Counted from the stretch's first letter, positions 1-10,104 are shown. The stretch is DNA of 63,428 nucleotides from Rhodocyclaceae bacterium (GCA_020445785.1 JAGRFZ010000043.1:1-63428), one strand, 5' to 3'. Made by a program: numbers and translations. Notes: generated from the letters alone by a model not told the origin.

Positions 1-173
1 GACAGGAAGTCGCCGCGCTCGAACATCTCACGGGTGGCCTCGGAAAAAGCCCCTTCGTCCACGTCGAACAACGGGGCCGTGCCCAGCCACAGCAGGAACA
101 TCGCCGGCGGTAGCAAAAAGACCAGAATGCGGAACCAGTCCTGCCGCAAGTCGAGGAAAGCGGGGCGGATCAT
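1..173 (-). CDS. ArnT-like membrane glycosyltransferase (N-terminal fragment)
   Basis: Only the first 57 or so residues are present; the gene runs off the left edge. The start is a hydrophobic segment (about residues 14-30) followed by a luminal-side acidic motif, DVDEGAF, with a conserved Glu shortly after. This layout is typical of the N-terminus of GT-C transferases of the ArnT / PMT family, which move a sugar from a polyprenyl-phosphate donor to lipid A, lipid or protein at the periplasmic face. The ATG overlaps the stop of the upstream GT2 gene (ATGA), so the two are translationally coupled. The GT2 enzyme would supply the polyprenyl-linked sugar donor. The acceptor cannot be deduced from this fragment. 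Confidence 0.75.
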   Translation of the reverse strand, partial: MIRPAFLDLRQDWFRILVFLLPPAMFLLWLGTAPLFDVDEGAFSEATREMFERGDFL

Positions 174-1225
174 GCCGGTCGGTGCCATCCCTCGTCGGCG
201 GCCAGCGTCTCGCTCGGTCGTACCAGATAGGCCTTGGCGCCGCCGGACTCGAACAGGACGCGGGTCAACAACTCGGCGAGCACGCCGGAGGTGACCATCT
301 GGATGCCGGCGATCACCAGGAAGAAGCCGCCGAACAGCAGCGGCCGGGTGCCGATATCCTCGCCGAGCACCAGCTTGAGGGACATCAGATAGGCGAGGAT
401 CAGGCCGCCGAGGGTGCCGATCGCGATGCCGATGCCGCCGAAAAAGTGCCCCGGCCGGGTGCGGTAGCGCATGAAGAAATAGACGAAGAGCAGATCCAGC
501 ACGACGCGGAAGGTGCGGGAAATGCCGTACTTGGACTGGCCAAACACGCGGGCGTGATGATTGACCACCTCCTGGGCGATGCGCTGTGGCGTGGTCACCG
601 TGGCGAGCCAGGCCGGAATGAAGCGATGCATCTCGCCGTACAGCTTGACGTTCTTGATGGCCGAGCCCCGGAAGACCTTGAGGCTGCAGCCGTAGTCCTT
701 GAGGCGCACGCCGGTCATGCGGGCGATCAACCGGTTGGCGATGCGCGAAGGGATCTTGCGCAGCAGCAAACCGTCCTGGCGGTTCTTGCGCCATCCGGCG
801 ACGAGATCGAGATCTTCCCGCAGCAGACGGCCGACCATCCGCGGGATGTCCACGGGGTCGTTCTGCAGGTCGCCGTCCATGGTCACCACGACATCGCCGC
901 GGGCGGCGTCGATGCCCGCCTGCATCGCCGCGGTCTGCTTGAAATTGCGCAGCAGTTCGACGACACGCACGTGGGGCCCGCGCTCGGCCGCACAGCGCCG
1001 CAACTCGGCCGGCGTTGCGTCGGAACTGCCGTCATCCACCAGCAGGATCTCCCAGGGCTGGGGGTAACCGTCGAGCGCTTCGTGTACGCGCGCCAGGAGC
1101 GGCGCGACGTTGTCGGCCTCGTTATACATGGGCACCACCAGCGACAGCCGGTGGGGTGGCAGGTCGTCCGGGATGTCGGGTGCGGCCGGGGGCAGCGGCG
1201 GCGGCGCGGTGGTGGGTGCGTTCAT
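170..1225 (-). CDS. GT2 glycosyltransferase, polyprenyl-phosphate sugar synthase type
   Basis: This 351-residue protein has a GT-A domain in its first 230 or so residues: the nucleotide-binding start SLVVPMYNEADN, a VDDGSSD motif and a DGDLQNDP motif that holds the metal-binding aspartates. Two hydrophobic segments follow near the C-terminus. This is the architecture of DPM1/ArnC/GtrB enzymes, which load a sugar from a nucleotide donor onto undecaprenyl phosphate on the cytoplasmic face. The ATG was chosen because it overlaps the stop of the upstream flippase-like gene (ATGA). Its own stop overlaps the start of the ArnT-like gene. Together the three genes form a likely cassette for making, flipping and transferring a lipid-linked sugar. 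The sugar identity is unknown. Confidence 0.85.
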   Translation of the reverse strand: MNAPTTAPPPLPPAAPDIPDDLPPHRLSLVVPMYNEADNVAPLLARVHEALDGYPQPWEILLVDDGSSDATPAELRRCAAERGPHVRVVELLRNFKQTAAMQAGIDAARGDVVVTMDGDLQNDPVDIPRMVGRLLREDLDLVAGWRKNRQDGLLLRKIPSRIANRLIARMTGVRLKDYGCSLKVFRGSAIKNVKLYGEMHRFIPAWLATVTTPQRIAQEVVNHHARVFGQSKYGISRTFRVVLDLLFVYFFMRYRTRPGHFFGGIGIAIGTLGGLILAYLMSLKLVLGEDIGTRPLLFGGFFLVIAGIQMVTSGVLAELLTRVLFESGGAKAYLVRPSETLAADEGWHRPA

Positions 1226-2145
1226 CGTGTCTTCGAACTCTCGGTGGGGTCGGTTGAGGGGCGGACCAGCCCGGCCATCCAGGCCAGCGTGCCGGCCAGC
1301 ACGGCACTGGCAATGACGAACAGATGCAGTGCCAGCGCAGCCTGCAGGCCTTGCTCGAGGCCGACGCCGGCCGGCAACATGGCGGCGGCAGCCCCGGCCT
1401 CGTAGGTACCGAAGCCCGCCACCCCCTGGACCGGCAGGATCGCGGCGAGTTCGGCACCGAGGGCGCCTGCGGCACCGACAGGCAGGCCCGCAGGCAGCAA
1501 CTGGGCCAGCACCCAGGCCTGGGTCAACAGCTTGACCGACCAGTTGGCCGCCGTCCACAGCCAGCCGAGGCGGGCATGGCGGGTCGAATCGGCGAAGGCA
1601 TCCCGCAATCGGCCGAGGCGGCCGGCCAGCGCGGATCCCTGATGCCAGCGGTGGGGCGCCCGTGCCCAGCGCGGCAGCCACAGGGCGACTGCCACCAGCA
1701 GGACGACGGCGGTCAGGCGCAGGGGGGCGGAAACGCCGGGCCAGACCAGGGCGGCGAGGGCAGCGACGACGAAGGCGTCCTGCAGCCGGAACCAGAACAG
1801 CGAAGCGATCGCGCGCGGCAGCGGGGTGCCGAAATGCCGGCGCAGCAGCAGTGGAAAGGCCGCCTCGCCGCCGCGAAACGGCACCACGTTGACCATCGCA
1901 TTGTGCACCAGGACGATGCGCAGGCAGGCGAGGTAGGGTGCGCCGGAGTCGCGGCGGAACTCGTCGCTGACCCGTAGCGCCCGCAGCGCATAGCTGGCCG
2001 CGAATCCGGTCAGGGCAAGCAGGATCAGGCCGGGACTGAAGCGGGCCAGGCTGTCGCCGAGTGCGCGCCAGCGTCCGTCGCTCGCCAGCCAGGCCAGCAG
2101 GGCGAGGCTCAGGAGCAGCGCCAGCAGCCGTTTCAACGATCGCAC
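1222..2145 (-). CDS. Flippase-like / LPG synthase TM-domain membrane protein
   Basis: This 307-residue integral membrane protein has about eight hydrophobic segments and resembles the lysylphosphatidylglycerol synthase transmembrane region family (UPF0104, AglD-like). The conserved pattern [15 protein letters not shown] lies around residue 100. There is no C-terminal aminoacyl-transferase domain, so it is not a complete MprF. Stand-alone members are often found beside GT2 and ArnT-like genes and are thought to flip or accommodate lipid-linked sugars; that role is inference here. The start is GTG. It is the first gene of the minus-strand operon and is divergent from purL, sharing a 219-bp upstream region with it. 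Confidence 0.8.
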   Translation of the reverse strand: MRSLKRLLALLLSLALLAWLASDGRWRALGDSLARFSPGLILLALTGFAASYALRALRVSDEFRRDSGAPYLACLRIVLVHNAMVNVVPFRGGEAAFPLLLRRHFGTPLPRAIASLFWFRLQDAFVVAALAALVWPGVSAPLRLTAVVLLVAVALWLPRWARAPHRWHQGSALAGRLGRLRDAFADSTRHARLGWLWTAANWSVKLLTQAWVLAQLLPAGLPVGAAGALGAELAAILPVQGVAGFGTYEAGAAAAMLPAGVGLEQGLQAALALHLFVIASAVLAGTLAWMAGLVRPSTDPTESSKTR

Positions 2146-2298
2146 GGTGGGGGCACCAGCGCCGCTCCGGCGGCATCTTGGAAGGCTCGTGGCAAGACGA
2201 TGTTCGCCGAAAAATCAATCGCTGGATTGTATCCCATGCCCTTGCCGAGAGCCGTCGTGGCCACGCGTGACGCAGCCGGGCGGCCGCTTCGGCTCGGG

Positions 2299-2304
2299 TA
2301 TAAT
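2299..2304 (+). promoter_or_regulatory. Candidate -10 box upstream of purL
   Basis: A perfect TATAAT lies 61 bp before the purL ATG, in the GC-rich region between purL and the divergent membrane operon. No good -35 match lies 16-18 bp upstream, so the promoter may be weak or activator-dependent. I see no PurR-type palindrome nearby. Confidence 0.45.
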
Positions 2305-2364
2305 CCGCGCTTCCCGTTCCCTCCGCGAAAAACGCGTTTTCCGCCCCGAATCCCGCCATCGCCC

Positions 2365-5300
2365 ATGTCCCAGATCCTGACCCTGCGCGGTGCGCCGGCT
2401 CTGTCCGCGCCGCGCCTCTCCCGTCTCCTCACGGCATTGCAGGCGGACCTGCCGGGCCTGCGGGCGTGTGCAGCGGAGTTCGCCTATTTCGTCGAGACCC
2501 GAAGCGACGTCGATTCGGATGCGTTGGCCCGGCTGCAGGAACTGATCGGGGCCCATCCGTCGGCCGAAGCGGAACCCGAGGGGATCTTGCTGCTGGTGAC
2601 GCCGCGCCTCGGCACGATATCGCCGTGGTCCTCGAAGGCCACCGACATCGTTCATCAATGCGGCTTCGACGACATCGTCCGGGTCGAGCGCGGGATTGCT
2701 TACCGGCTTGCCCTGCGCGGCCGCCTCGATGACGCCAAGCGCGGCAAGGTGCTGGCGCAACTGCACGACCGCATGACCGAATCGGTACTCGATTCGGTCA
2801 CGGATGCCGCCGCGCTGTTCCGCCACTACCCGCCGCAGCCGCTCGCCACGGTCGATCTCGTGGCCGGCGGGCGTGAAGCGCTGGTCGCCGCCAACGTCGC
2901 ACTCGGGCTGGCGCTATCCGATGACGAGATCGATTACCTAGCCGCGCATTACGAAGCGAGCGGGCGCAATCCCACCGACGTCGAACTGATGATGTTCGCG
3001 CAGGCCAACTCCGAGCACTGTCGCCACAAGATCTTCAACGCCGAATGGGTCATCGACGCCGCGCCGCGCGACAAGACCTTGTTCGGCATGATCCGCGAGA
3101 CCCACCGGGCCCACCCCCTGGGCACCGTGGTGGCCTATGCCGACAACGCCTCGATCATCGAAGGCGCGGTGGTCGATGCCTTCTATCCGGACGAATCGGG
3201 CGAGTGGGGCTTTCGCGAGGAAGCCACCCACATTCTGGCCAAGGTCGAGACCCACAACCATCCGACCGCGATCTCCCCGTTTCCCGGTGCGGCCACCGGC
3301 GCCGGGGGTGAGATCCGCGACGAGGGCGCGACCGGACGCGGGTCACGACCGAAGGCGGGGCTGGCGGGCTTCACCGTGTCGAACTTGCGCATCCCCGGCT
3401 TCGAGCGGCCCTGGGAGCAGGCTTACGGGCGTCCCGATCGCATTGCGTCGCCACTGCAGATCATGATCGAGGGTCCGATCGGCGCGGCGGCCTTCAACAA
3501 CGAATTCGGGCGACCGAACCTCGCGGGCTACTTTCGCAGTTTCGAACAGGAGGTCATGGGCGAGGTTCGGGGCTACCACAAGCCGATCATGATCGCGGGT
3601 GGTGTCGGCAGCATCCAGGCCGGGCAGAGCCTGAAGAAGGCCTTTGCGCCGGGCACGCTGCTGATCCAGCTCGGCGGCCCGGGCATGCTGATCGGTCTCG
3701 GCGGCGGCGCGGCGTCCTCGATGACGACCGGCACCAACACGGCCGATCTCGACTTCGCGTCGGTCCAGCGCGGCAATCCGGAGATCCAGCGCCGTTGTCA
3801 GCAAGTGATCGACGCCTGCTGGCAGCGGGGCGAGGACAACCCGATCCTTTCTATTCACGACGTCGGCGCCGGCGGCTTGTCGAACGCAATGCCCGAACTG
3901 GCGGACTCGGCGGGGCTCGGCGCCCGGTTCGAGCTGCGCGAGGTGCCGATCGAGGAGCCGGGCATGAGCCCGCGCGAGGTCTGGTGCAATGAATCGCAGG
4001 AGCGCTACGTGCTGGCGATTGCACCGGAGAGTCTCGATCTGTTCGATCGCCTCTGCGTGCGGGAGCGCTGTCCTTATGCGGTGCTCGGCAAGGCCAGCGA
4101 CGACGGCCAACTGGTGGTGGCGGACCGCCACTTTGCCAACCGGCCCGTGGACATGGACATGGGGGTGCTGCTCGGCAAGCCGCCGAAGATGACCCGCAAC
4201 GTGTCGCGCCGCCCGACCCATCTGCCGCCGTTCGATGTCACCGACCTGGAACTCGACGAGGCCTGCCGCAGGGTGCTGACGATACCGGCGGTCGCGTCCA
4301 AGAGCTTCCTGATCTCGATCGGTGACCGCTCGGTCGGCGGCATGACTGCCCGCGACCAGATGGTCGGCCCTTGGCAGGTGCCGGTGGCGGACGTGGCAGT
4401 GACGACGATGAGCTTCCACGGTTTTCGCGGCGAGGCGTTCGCCATGGGCGAGCGCAGCGCGCTGGCCTGCGTCGATGCGCCGGCCTCCGGTCGCATGGCG
4501 ATCGGTGAGGCGATCACCAATATCGCTGCTGCCGACATCGCCGAACTCGGTGTCGTCAAGCTGTCGGCCAACTGGATGGCGGCGGCAGGCCACCGCGGCG
4601 AGGATGCGAAGCTCTACGATACGGTGGCTGCGGTGTCGGCATTCTGCCGCGAGGCCGGCCTCTCGATCCCGGTCGGCAAGGACTCCCTGTCGATGAAGAC
4701 GGCCTGGCAGGAAGGTGACGAGGCGCGCCAGGTGGTGGCGCCGTTGTCCCTCGTCGTCACCGCCTTCGCACCGGTCGATGACGTCCGCCGAACGCTCACG
4801 CCGCAGCTCCGGTTTCCGCCGGACGAGGCCACCGAATTGCTGCTGATCGACCTCGGCCAGGGGCGGCAGCGCTTTGGTGGGTCGGCCCTGGCCCAGGCCT
4901 ACGGCTCGGCCGGTGAGCATGCGCCGGATGTCGACCCACAGGCCCTCGCCAGCTTCTTTGCCCTGATCCAGCGCTACCGTCGTGAGGGCCTGTTGCTGGC
5001 TTACCACGACAAAGGCGACGGCGGCCTCTTCGCGACCTTGTGCGAGATGGCTTTCGCATCGCATTGCGGGCTCTCGGTCATGCTGGACACGGTTTGCTAC
5101 GACCCGTTCATGAACGATGTGGATGGTCTCGACAAACGACCGGATACGCTCAAGGGCCGCTTTCACGACCGCATCTTCGGTGGTTTGTTTGCGGAGGAAC
5201 TGGGCGCGGTCATCCAGATTCGGCGTGCCGACCGCTCGCGCATCACGGCGCCCTTGCGGGAAGCGGGTCTGGCCTATCATTTCATTGGCGAGCCCAACGA

Positions 5301-6297
5301 CAAGGACGAGATTCGCCTGTGGCGGAACGCAAAGCTGATCTTCAGTGCGCCACGCAGCGAATTGCTGCAGCTCTGGTCGGAAACGAGCCATCGCATCGCC
5401 CGTCTGCGCGATGATGCGGAATGCGCCGACGAGGAGTTTGCGGCCCTCGCCGACCCGGGCAACCCCGGCCTCGGCGTGGCGCTCGCCTTCGATGCCGCCG
5501 AGGAGGTCGCGGCGCCGATGATCGCCACCGGCGCCCGCCCGCGAATTGCGATCCTGCGCGAACAGGGGGTGAATTCGCAGGCCGAAATGGCGGCCGCGTT
5601 CGCCCGTGCAGGATTCTCGCCGATCGACGTGCATATGTCGGATCTGCAGGCGGGCCGTATGCGTCTGGCAGACTTCCACGGCCTCGCCGCCTGCGGCGGC
5701 TTCTCGTACGGCGACGTGCTCGGTGCCGGTCAGGGCTGGGCCAAGTCGATCCTGTTCGATGCGCACATGCGCGACATGTTCGCCGCCTTCTTCGGCCGCG
5801 GAGACACCTTCGCGTTGGGCGTGTGCAATGGCTGCCAGATGATGGCCCACTTGGCACCGATCATCCCTGGTGCGGAACACTGGCCACGTTTCCATCGCAA
5901 TCGCAGCGAACAGTTCGAGGCCCGCTTCGTGATGGTCGAGGTGGTGGAGAGTCCGTCGGTGATGCTGGCCGGGATGGCCGGCAGCCGTATCCCGATCGTG
6001 GTGTCGCACGGCGAGGGGCGGGCGGCGTTCGAGCAGGACCGTGCGCTGGCCGATGCCCCCGCCTGCTTGCGCTATGTCGAGAACGACGGCCGCGTCGCCA
6101 GCCGCTACCCGTTCAATCCGAACGGTTCGCCGGGTGGACTCACCGGCTTCACCAATACCGACGGACGATTTACGATCATGATGCCGCACCCCGAGCGGAC
6201 CGCCCGTACCGTACAGATGAGCTGGGCGCCGGATTGGCTGGGCGACGATTCGCCCTGGGCCAGAATGTTTGCGAATGCCCGCGCGTGGCTCGGTTGA
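2365..6297 (+). CDS. purL: Phosphoribosylformylglycinamidine synthase PurL (large, single-chain)
   Basis: This enzyme converts FGAR, glutamine and ATP to FGAM in step 4 of de novo purine synthesis. At 1310 residues it matches the single-chain proteobacterial form (E. coli about 1295). An N-terminal PurS-like region is followed by duplicated FGAM-synthase ATP-binding domains, with motifs such as [18 protein letters not shown] and [11 protein letters not shown]-terminal class I glutaminase domain follows, with the triad visible as C1154 (GVCNGC), H1275 and E1277 (PHPE). The ATG at 2365 was chosen because it begins the conserved N-terminus; the frame stays open 55 codons upstream, but that part is arginine/proline-rich and overlaps the -10 box. 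It appears to be a single-gene transcript. Confidence 0.98.
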   Translation: MSQILTLRGAPALSAPRLSRLLTALQADLPGLRACAAEFAYFVETRSDVDSDALARLQELIGAHPSAEAEPEGILLLVTPRLGTISPWSSKATDIVHQCGFDDIVRVERGIAYRLALRGRLDDAKRGKVLAQLHDRMTESVLDSVTDAAALFRHYPPQPLATVDLVAGGREALVAANVALGLALSDDEIDYLAAHYEASGRNPTDVELMMFAQANSEHCRHKIFNAEWVIDAAPRDKTLFGMIRETHRAHPLGTVVAYADNASIIEGAVVDAFYPDESGEWGFREEATHILAKVETHNHPTAISPFPGAATGAGGEIRDEGATGRGSRPKAGLAGFTVSNLRIPGFERPWEQAYGRPDRIASPLQIMIEGPIGAAAFNNEFGRPNLAGYFRSFEQEVMGEVRGYHKPIMIAGGVGSIQAGQSLKKAFAPGTLLIQLGGPGMLIGLGGGAASSMTTGTNTADLDFASVQRGNPEIQRRCQQVIDACWQRGEDNPILSIHDVGAGGLSNAMPELADSAGLGARFELREVPIEEPGMSPREVWCNESQERYVLAIAPESLDLFDRLCVRERCPYAVLGKASDDGQLVVADRHFANRPVDMDMGVLLGKPPKMTRNVSRRPTHLPPFDVTDLELDEACRRVLTIPAVASKSFLISIGDRSVGGMTARDQMVGPWQVPVADVAVTTMSFHGFRGEAFAMGERSALACVDAPASGRMAIGEAITNIAAADIAELGVVKLSANWMAAAGHRGEDAKLYDTVAAVSAFCREAGLSIPVGKDSLSMKTAWQEGDEARQVVAPLSLVVTAFAPVDDVRRTLTPQLRFPPDEATELLLIDLGQGRQRFGGSALAQAYGSAGEHAPDVDPQALASFFALIQRYRREGLLLAYHDKGDGGLFATLCEMAFASHCGLSVMLDTVCYDPFMNDVDGLDKRPDTLKGRFHDRIFGGLFAEELGAVIQIRRADRSRITAPLREAGLAYHFIGEPNDKDEIRLWRNAKLIFSAPRSELLQLWSETSHRIARLRDDAECADEEFAALADPGNPGLGVALAFDAAEEVAAPMIATGARPRIAILREQGVNSQAEMAAAFARAGFSPIDVHMSDLQAGRMRLADFHGLAACGGFSYGDVLGAGQGWAKSILFDAHMRDMFAAFFGRGDTFALGVCNGCQMMAHLAPIIPGAEHWPRFHRNRSEQFEARFVMVEVVESPSVMLAGMAGSRIPIVVSHGEGRAAFEQDRALADAPACLRYVENDGRVASRYPFNPNGSPGGLTGFTNTDGRFTIMMPHPERTARTVQMSWAPDWLGDDSPWARMFANARAWLG

Positions 6298-6312
6298 GGG
6301 CGGCGTCGGCGC

Positions 6313-6732
6313 CTATTTCTTGTCGCGCGAGAAGCGTGCTGCCAATTGCTCCAGCTTTTCCGCGCGGCGCTGGTTGGCTGCCTGTTCGCGCCGCTCCCGT
6401 TCTTGCTGCTCGCGGCGTTTGTGACGTTGATCCAGCATTGCTTGCGCGCGTTTTCGGTGTTCTTCGTCGAGATCGGCGACCGCCTCGCCGGCGAGGCTGT
6501 AGCGCTTCGTCTCATTGGCCATCGCTTTCAGGTAGCGGGTCGAGCCGGTGTGCATGCGCAGGGCCGCACGAAGCGACTTGGCGTCCAGTTCGGGCACTGC
6601 GGCCGTGATCTCGGTGTCGATTCCGATCGCGAGTGGCTTGGCGCGATCGATGACCGGAAACCGCTTCTGCAGCTGCTTGAGTAGTGCCCGGGCGGCTTCC
6701 TTGGCGGGCGAAGGTTTGGTACTTGCGTTCAT
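6313..6732 (-). CDS. ProQ/FinO-domain RNA chaperone
   Basis: The protein has 139 residues. The ProQ/FinO fold covers about residues 10-90, with recognisable pieces such as the FPVID start, KPLAIGI and the LRAALRMHT...YLKAM segment. A basic, glutamine- and arginine-rich coiled tail (about 95-139) follows, which would add RNA affinity. Members of this family bind structured sRNAs and mRNA 3' ends and help regulate gene expression after transcription. It is convergent with purL, leaving only 15 bp between the two stops, and divergent from the NHL lipoprotein gene. It is shorter than E. coli ProQ (232 residues) because it lacks the C-terminal Tudor-like domain; short versions are common in Betaproteobacteria. 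Confidence 0.88.
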   Translation of the reverse strand: MNASTKPSPAKEAARALLKQLQKRFPVIDRAKPLAIGIDTEITAAVPELDAKSLRAALRMHTGSTRYLKAMANETKRYSLAGEAVADLDEEHRKRAQAMLDQRHKRREQQERERREQAANQRRAEKLEQLAARFSRDKK

Positions 6733-6933
6733 GGGTCGGCTTGCGCGATCTTGCGTTTCGGGGTCGGTGCCCGTGATTATGCCGGAGCCATCGCCCGCGA
6801 CGTAGGGAAACCCGCCCCGGCAGGCATGCAACTCGCTATGGCTGCCGTTCAAATCGCTTGTCCCGAGCGCGATGGCCGGGGCACATGCAGCCGAGGCGGG
6901 TGCGCCCGCCAGCCTTGTCAGTCTGGAGAGTCG

Positions 6934-8049
6934 ATGGTGGCCACAATCGTGCCGAGAGTTCCCAAGCCAGCATTTTCTGCGGCCTTTCTGGTCCTGGTCT
7001 TTGCATGCATTGCCGTGCTCGGCGGGTGTGCCGGCCCCCAGCCGAAGGAGGAGGAGCGGAAGATTCAGACCCTGTGGCCGGAGTTGCCGGAACAGCCGCG
7101 CTATCGTTTCGTGACCTTTCTTCGGACGTTGGCGGACATTCGGGCAGAAGACGAGGACCAGCGCTTGAGACGGGTCCTCACCGGGCGTTCGGAACGGGAC
7201 GAGCGTGTCTACAATTTGCCGGTGGATGTCGCTGCCCGGCAGGGGCGCATCTACGTCGTCGATCCGATGCAGAAGGCCGTCGTCGTCTTCGATATTCCCC
7301 GAAGAAAGGTGTTTCGCTTCGGCGTGCGAGAACCGAATCTGTTGCAGCGTCCGGCGGCGCTCGCGATCGACACCCTGGGCCGGGTCTACGTGCTGGACGG
7401 GCAGGCGAAGAAAGTGATGGTGTTCGATGGTCTCGGCCTGTTCCAGTCGGAGTTCGCGCTCGAAGACGACGTCACGAAACCGGTCGGCATCGCCGTCGGC
7501 AGCGACGGCGAGCGGGTCTACGTCGTCGATCGGGGCAGCCTCAACGGCGTCGACCACAAAGTCGTGGTCTACGGACACCAAGGCGAACGAAAGCAGGTGC
7601 TGGGGCCGCGCGGCGATGGTCCGGGAGAATTCAGCATTCCGCTGGCCGCAGCAGTCGGTCCCGAGGATTCCCTGGTCGTCTTGGATTCGGGAAATTTCAG
7701 GGTTCAGATTTTCGATCGCGAGGGCGCGTTCGTGCGCGAATTCGGCAGTGCGGGCAACAGCCTCGGGCAGTTCTCGCGGCCCAGAGGATTGGCCGTCGAT
7801 GACGAGGGCCGGATCTACGTGTCCGATGCCAGCTTCAACAACCTGCAGGTGTTCGACTGGAATGGTCAGCTTCTGATGTCCATCGGCGCGCCGGATCTGC
7901 GCGGGGCACCGGGAGAATTCGCGCTCATCGGACAGATGTCGGCGGATTCGTCGGGCTACCTCTACGTGGCAGATCTGTATTTCCGCAAGATCGAGGTCTA
8001 TCAACATCTGGCCGACGAGCAGGGCGCCGCCTACCGCACCGGAAAGTAA
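6934..8049 (+). CDS. NHL-repeat beta-propeller lipoprotein
   Basis: The 371-residue precursor has a basic start, a hydrophobic stretch (about 14-29) and a lipobox LGGC with the lipidated cysteine at position 32. No Asp follows that Cys, so export to the outer membrane is plausible. The rest is a series of NHL-type repeats, with recurring patterns like RIYVVD, RVYVLD and RIYVSD ending in GxLxxxxG. These should fold into a six-bladed propeller for protein or ligand binding. The start was set at the ATG that gives a proper signal peptide; the frame is open upstream without coding character. It lies 82 bp before the pentaheme cytochrome gene and is probably co-transcribed with it. Such pairs are known from multiheme cytochrome loci. 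Confidence 0.85.
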   Translation: MVATIVPRVPKPAFSAAFLVLVFACIAVLGGCAGPQPKEEERKIQTLWPELPEQPRYRFVTFLRTLADIRAEDEDQRLRRVLTGRSERDERVYNLPVDVAARQGRIYVVDPMQKAVVVFDIPRRKVFRFGVREPNLLQRPAALAIDTLGRVYVLDGQAKKVMVFDGLGLFQSEFALEDDVTKPVGIAVGSDGERVYVVDRGSLNGVDHKVVVYGHQGERKQVLGPRGDGPGEFSIPLAAAVGPEDSLVVLDSGNFRVQIFDREGAFVREFGSAGNSLGQFSRPRGLAVDDEGRIYVSDASFNNLQVFDWNGQLLMSIGAPDLRGAPGEFALIGQMSADSSGYLYVADLYFRKIEVYQHLADEQGAAYRTGK

Positions 8050-8131
8050 CGGGCACGCTCATTGCTACTGCTATGGCAGCGGATGCAGACCATTTGTCCT
8101 GCGCTAAGGGCGGAACTACTCAGGGGGAAGG

Positions 8132-9070
8132 ATGAGCAAGATTATCTGGACGCGTCAGGCGATTCTCGCGATCGGCATCGTGTCGGTGGGAAGCGCCTTT
8201 GGACAGGTCAACAATCGAACCGATACCGAATTCGACAACAACAAGGGGATCGCTTACACCCGGCACAATCTGACGCAGACTTCGCCGGCCGACGCCTCCA
8301 GCAGCCCCAACGGCGCCTTGATGGACGCGTTCCGCAACAACTATGGACAGGTCTGTGTCTATTGCCATACGCCCCACGGCGCCAGTTCCACGGTCGAGGC
8401 GCCGCTGTGGAACCGGACGCGCAAGTCCCACACCTTCCAGACCTACGATCTGCTCAACACCGTCACGCTCACCCAGACGGTGACGCAGCCGGGTCCCAAC
8501 TCCCTGACCTGCCTGTCCTGTCACGATGGCACCACCGCGGTCGATTCGATCATCAACATGCCGGGCTCCGGCGGCTACGATCTGGCCCAGGAGACGCAGG
8601 ACGACGACGGCGCGATCAACGCATTCCTGGGGGGCTGGGGGCCGGGGCAGGGGGATACCTTCCAGCACATGAAACTGGATGCAAACACCAGCAATCCGGA
8701 CAGTTGCCTGTCGTGCCACAGCCCGGATGGCATCGTCGCCGCCCAGAGCTTCGCGATGTTCGCGATCGGCACCGACCTGCGGAACGACCACCCGGTCGGT
8801 ATCACCTTCCCGACCGCGAACCCCGATTTCAACGTGACCAACGGTTCGACCGCCCGCGGCGATGCGTTCTTCGACAACGACGGGGATGCCCGCATGGACA
8901 AGGGCGAGGTCCGACTCTACAACACCGGTGACGGACCGGAAGTGGAGTGCGCTTCGTGCCACGATCCCCACGGCGTGGAGAGCGCCGGCGTGGGCAGTGA
9001 TTTCAATCCCACTTTCCTGCGTGTCTCCAACGTCGGCAGCAGCCTCTGCATGACCTGCCACGTCAAGTAG
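8132..9070 (+). CDS. Pentaheme c-type cytochrome (doubled CXXCH type)
   Basis: The 312-residue secreted protein has a signal peptide ending near residues 22-25. It has five CXXCH heme sites: C75-H79, C127-H131, C192-H196, C273-H277 and C306-H310. The first site and its surroundings (CVYCHTPHGA ... APLWNR) match the doubled-CXXCH family. Extra histidines at 45, 82, 100, 179, 220 and 280 could be distal heme ligands. Between hemes 3 and 4, residues 248-259 fit a calcium-binding EF-hand loop. A good ribosome-binding site (GGGGGAAGG) precedes the ATG. It follows the NHL lipoprotein gene and is closed by a terminator. An extracytoplasmic electron-transfer role is likely; the redox partner is unknown. 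Confidence 0.92.
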   Translation: MSKIIWTRQAILAIGIVSVGSAFGQVNNRTDTEFDNNKGIAYTRHNLTQTSPADASSSPNGALMDAFRNNYGQVCVYCHTPHGASSTVEAPLWNRTRKSHTFQTYDLLNTVTLTQTVTQPGPNSLTCLSCHDGTTAVDSIINMPGSGGYDLAQETQDDDGAINAFLGGWGPGQGDTFQHMKLDANTSNPDSCLSCHSPDGIVAAQSFAMFAIGTDLRNDHPVGITFPTANPDFNVTNGSTARGDAFFDNDGDARMDKGEVRLYNTGDGPEVECASCHDPHGVESAGVGSDFNPTFLRVSNVGSSLCMTCHVK

Positions 9071-9097
9071 TCGTCGCCGGGCGACATGCGCCCTGCC

Positions 9098-9137
9098 GGC
9101 CGGTTTCCCAACCACGGGGAACCGGCCTTTGCTTTTT
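9098..9137 (+). terminator. Rho-independent terminator after the cytochrome gene
   Basis: The hairpin arms are 9098-9109 and 9116-9127, with an 8-bp perfect outer stem (GGCCGGTT/AACCGGCC) and a closed inner CCC/GGG. A T-rich tract with one interruption follows (TTTGCTTTTT). It ends the lipoprotein-cytochrome transcript 27 bp after the stop. Confidence 0.85.
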
Positions 9138-9250
9138 CCAGAAGATGGGAATTTCAATGGTGCTGCAAGCCGGGTCTCGGCCCAGCGGATGCGTCGAATG
9201 TCGGGAGTGGCCCGTTTGGCATAAATTTTAACGATCGCCCGGTGGCGGCT

Positions 9251-9793
9251 TCAGTGCCGGCTGCCGGCGGCGAGATCCTCAAGATGCACGCGGAACTGCC
9301 GCGCCCGACGATCGTCCAGGAAGTGGCGCAGGGTCAATGTGGACGAGCGAAAGGCCATCTCGTTCCAAGGCAGGTCCTCCTCGGCGAACAGTCGCGCCTC
9401 CAGCGATTCGACGCCTGGGGCGAACGCCTCCGAGGACATGCGCGCCAGATAGAACATGTGCACCTGACTGATGTGCGCAATGTTGACCAGCGAGAACAGC
9501 ATGCCGAGTTCGACCTCGGCACCGACTTCCTCTCGCGTCTCGCGCAGCGCCGCCTCTCCGGTGGTCTCGTTGTTCTCCATGAAGCCTGCCGGCAGTGTCC
9601 ATAGCCCCCGGCGCGGCTCGATCGCCCGGCGCGCCAGCAGGATGCGGTTCTCGAACACCGGCAGTGTGCCGACGACCATCTTCGGGTTCTGATAGTGAAC
9701 CGTGCCGCAGGATTCGCAGACGAACCGAGGCAGGGTATCTCCGGCAGGCACTTTGCGATCGACTTCTCGGCCACAGTTGGAGCAGTAGCGCAT
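9251..9793 (-). CDS. NUDIX hydrolase with N-terminal zinc ribbon
   Basis: The protein has 180 residues. A zinc ribbon is formed by C4, C7, C26 and C29. The NUDIX domain follows, with the box at residues 70-92: G70, E76, R84, E85, E88, E89, G91. Position 86, normally hydrophobic, is Thr, a mild deviation. This zinc-ribbon plus NUDIX layout is common in ADP-ribose or NADH pyrophosphatase-like enzymes that clean up nucleotide diphosphates. It lacks the SQPWPxPxS motif of true NudC, so NADH decapping should not be assumed. It is divergent from flhD, with 311 bp between the starts. Confidence 0.88.
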   Translation of the reverse strand: MRYCSNCGREVDRKVPAGDTLPRFVCESCGTVHYQNPKMVVGTLPVFENRILLARRAIEPRRGLWTLPAGFMENNETTGEAALRETREEVGAEVELGMLFSLVNIAHISQVHMFYLARMSSEAFAPGVESLEARLFAEEDLPWNEMAFRSSTLTLRHFLDDRRARQFRVHLEDLAAGSRH

Positions 9794-10104
9794 GGTCTGG
9801 CTTCCGTGATCCAGCGTCCAGTGTAACAGCGGGATCGCGCTGCGGCCCGACGGTTACGCCCGCCGCCGATTGCGTTCGGAAGCGCTCCCCAGCCTCTGCG
9901 ACGGGCGCCCCGAAGTGGCCGGATTGCGGGCGGCCGACAGTATGCCGATATCTTCGTAACAGAATCTCTCAATTTGTAAGATCAATTCCTACCCGACAAG
10001 ACCGGCGATTCGCACTCTATTTTGCCGAACCCCCCGATGGTGGTGTATTCGGGCCCGCGAGACAATTCTCGACGTCGAACGAATACGATCGGACGGAGGT
10101 CGCG
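9794..10104. other. Non-coding region between the NUDIX gene and flhD
   Basis: These 311 bp should hold the divergent promoters. The stretch 9950-10030 is AT-richer than its surroundings and has a TAAGAT that could serve as a -10 (9976-9981), but no convincing -35 lies at the right distance. flhDC promoters are usually activator-dependent, so this is not surprising. A strong Shine-Dalgarno sequence (GGACGGAGG) ends the region just before flhD. I see no coding sequence or repeats here. Confidence 0.5.

Noticed and set aside
3343-6189. A 948-codon open frame on the minus strand opposite purL
   Set aside because: It is fully antisense to a clearly conserved gene, has no recognisable motifs and uses the compositional pattern expected of a reversed GC-rich coding frame.
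9953-9960. GCCGATAT upstream of flhD as a sigma-28 -10
   Set aside because: No -35 at the correct distance, and flhDC sits above FliA in the cascade.
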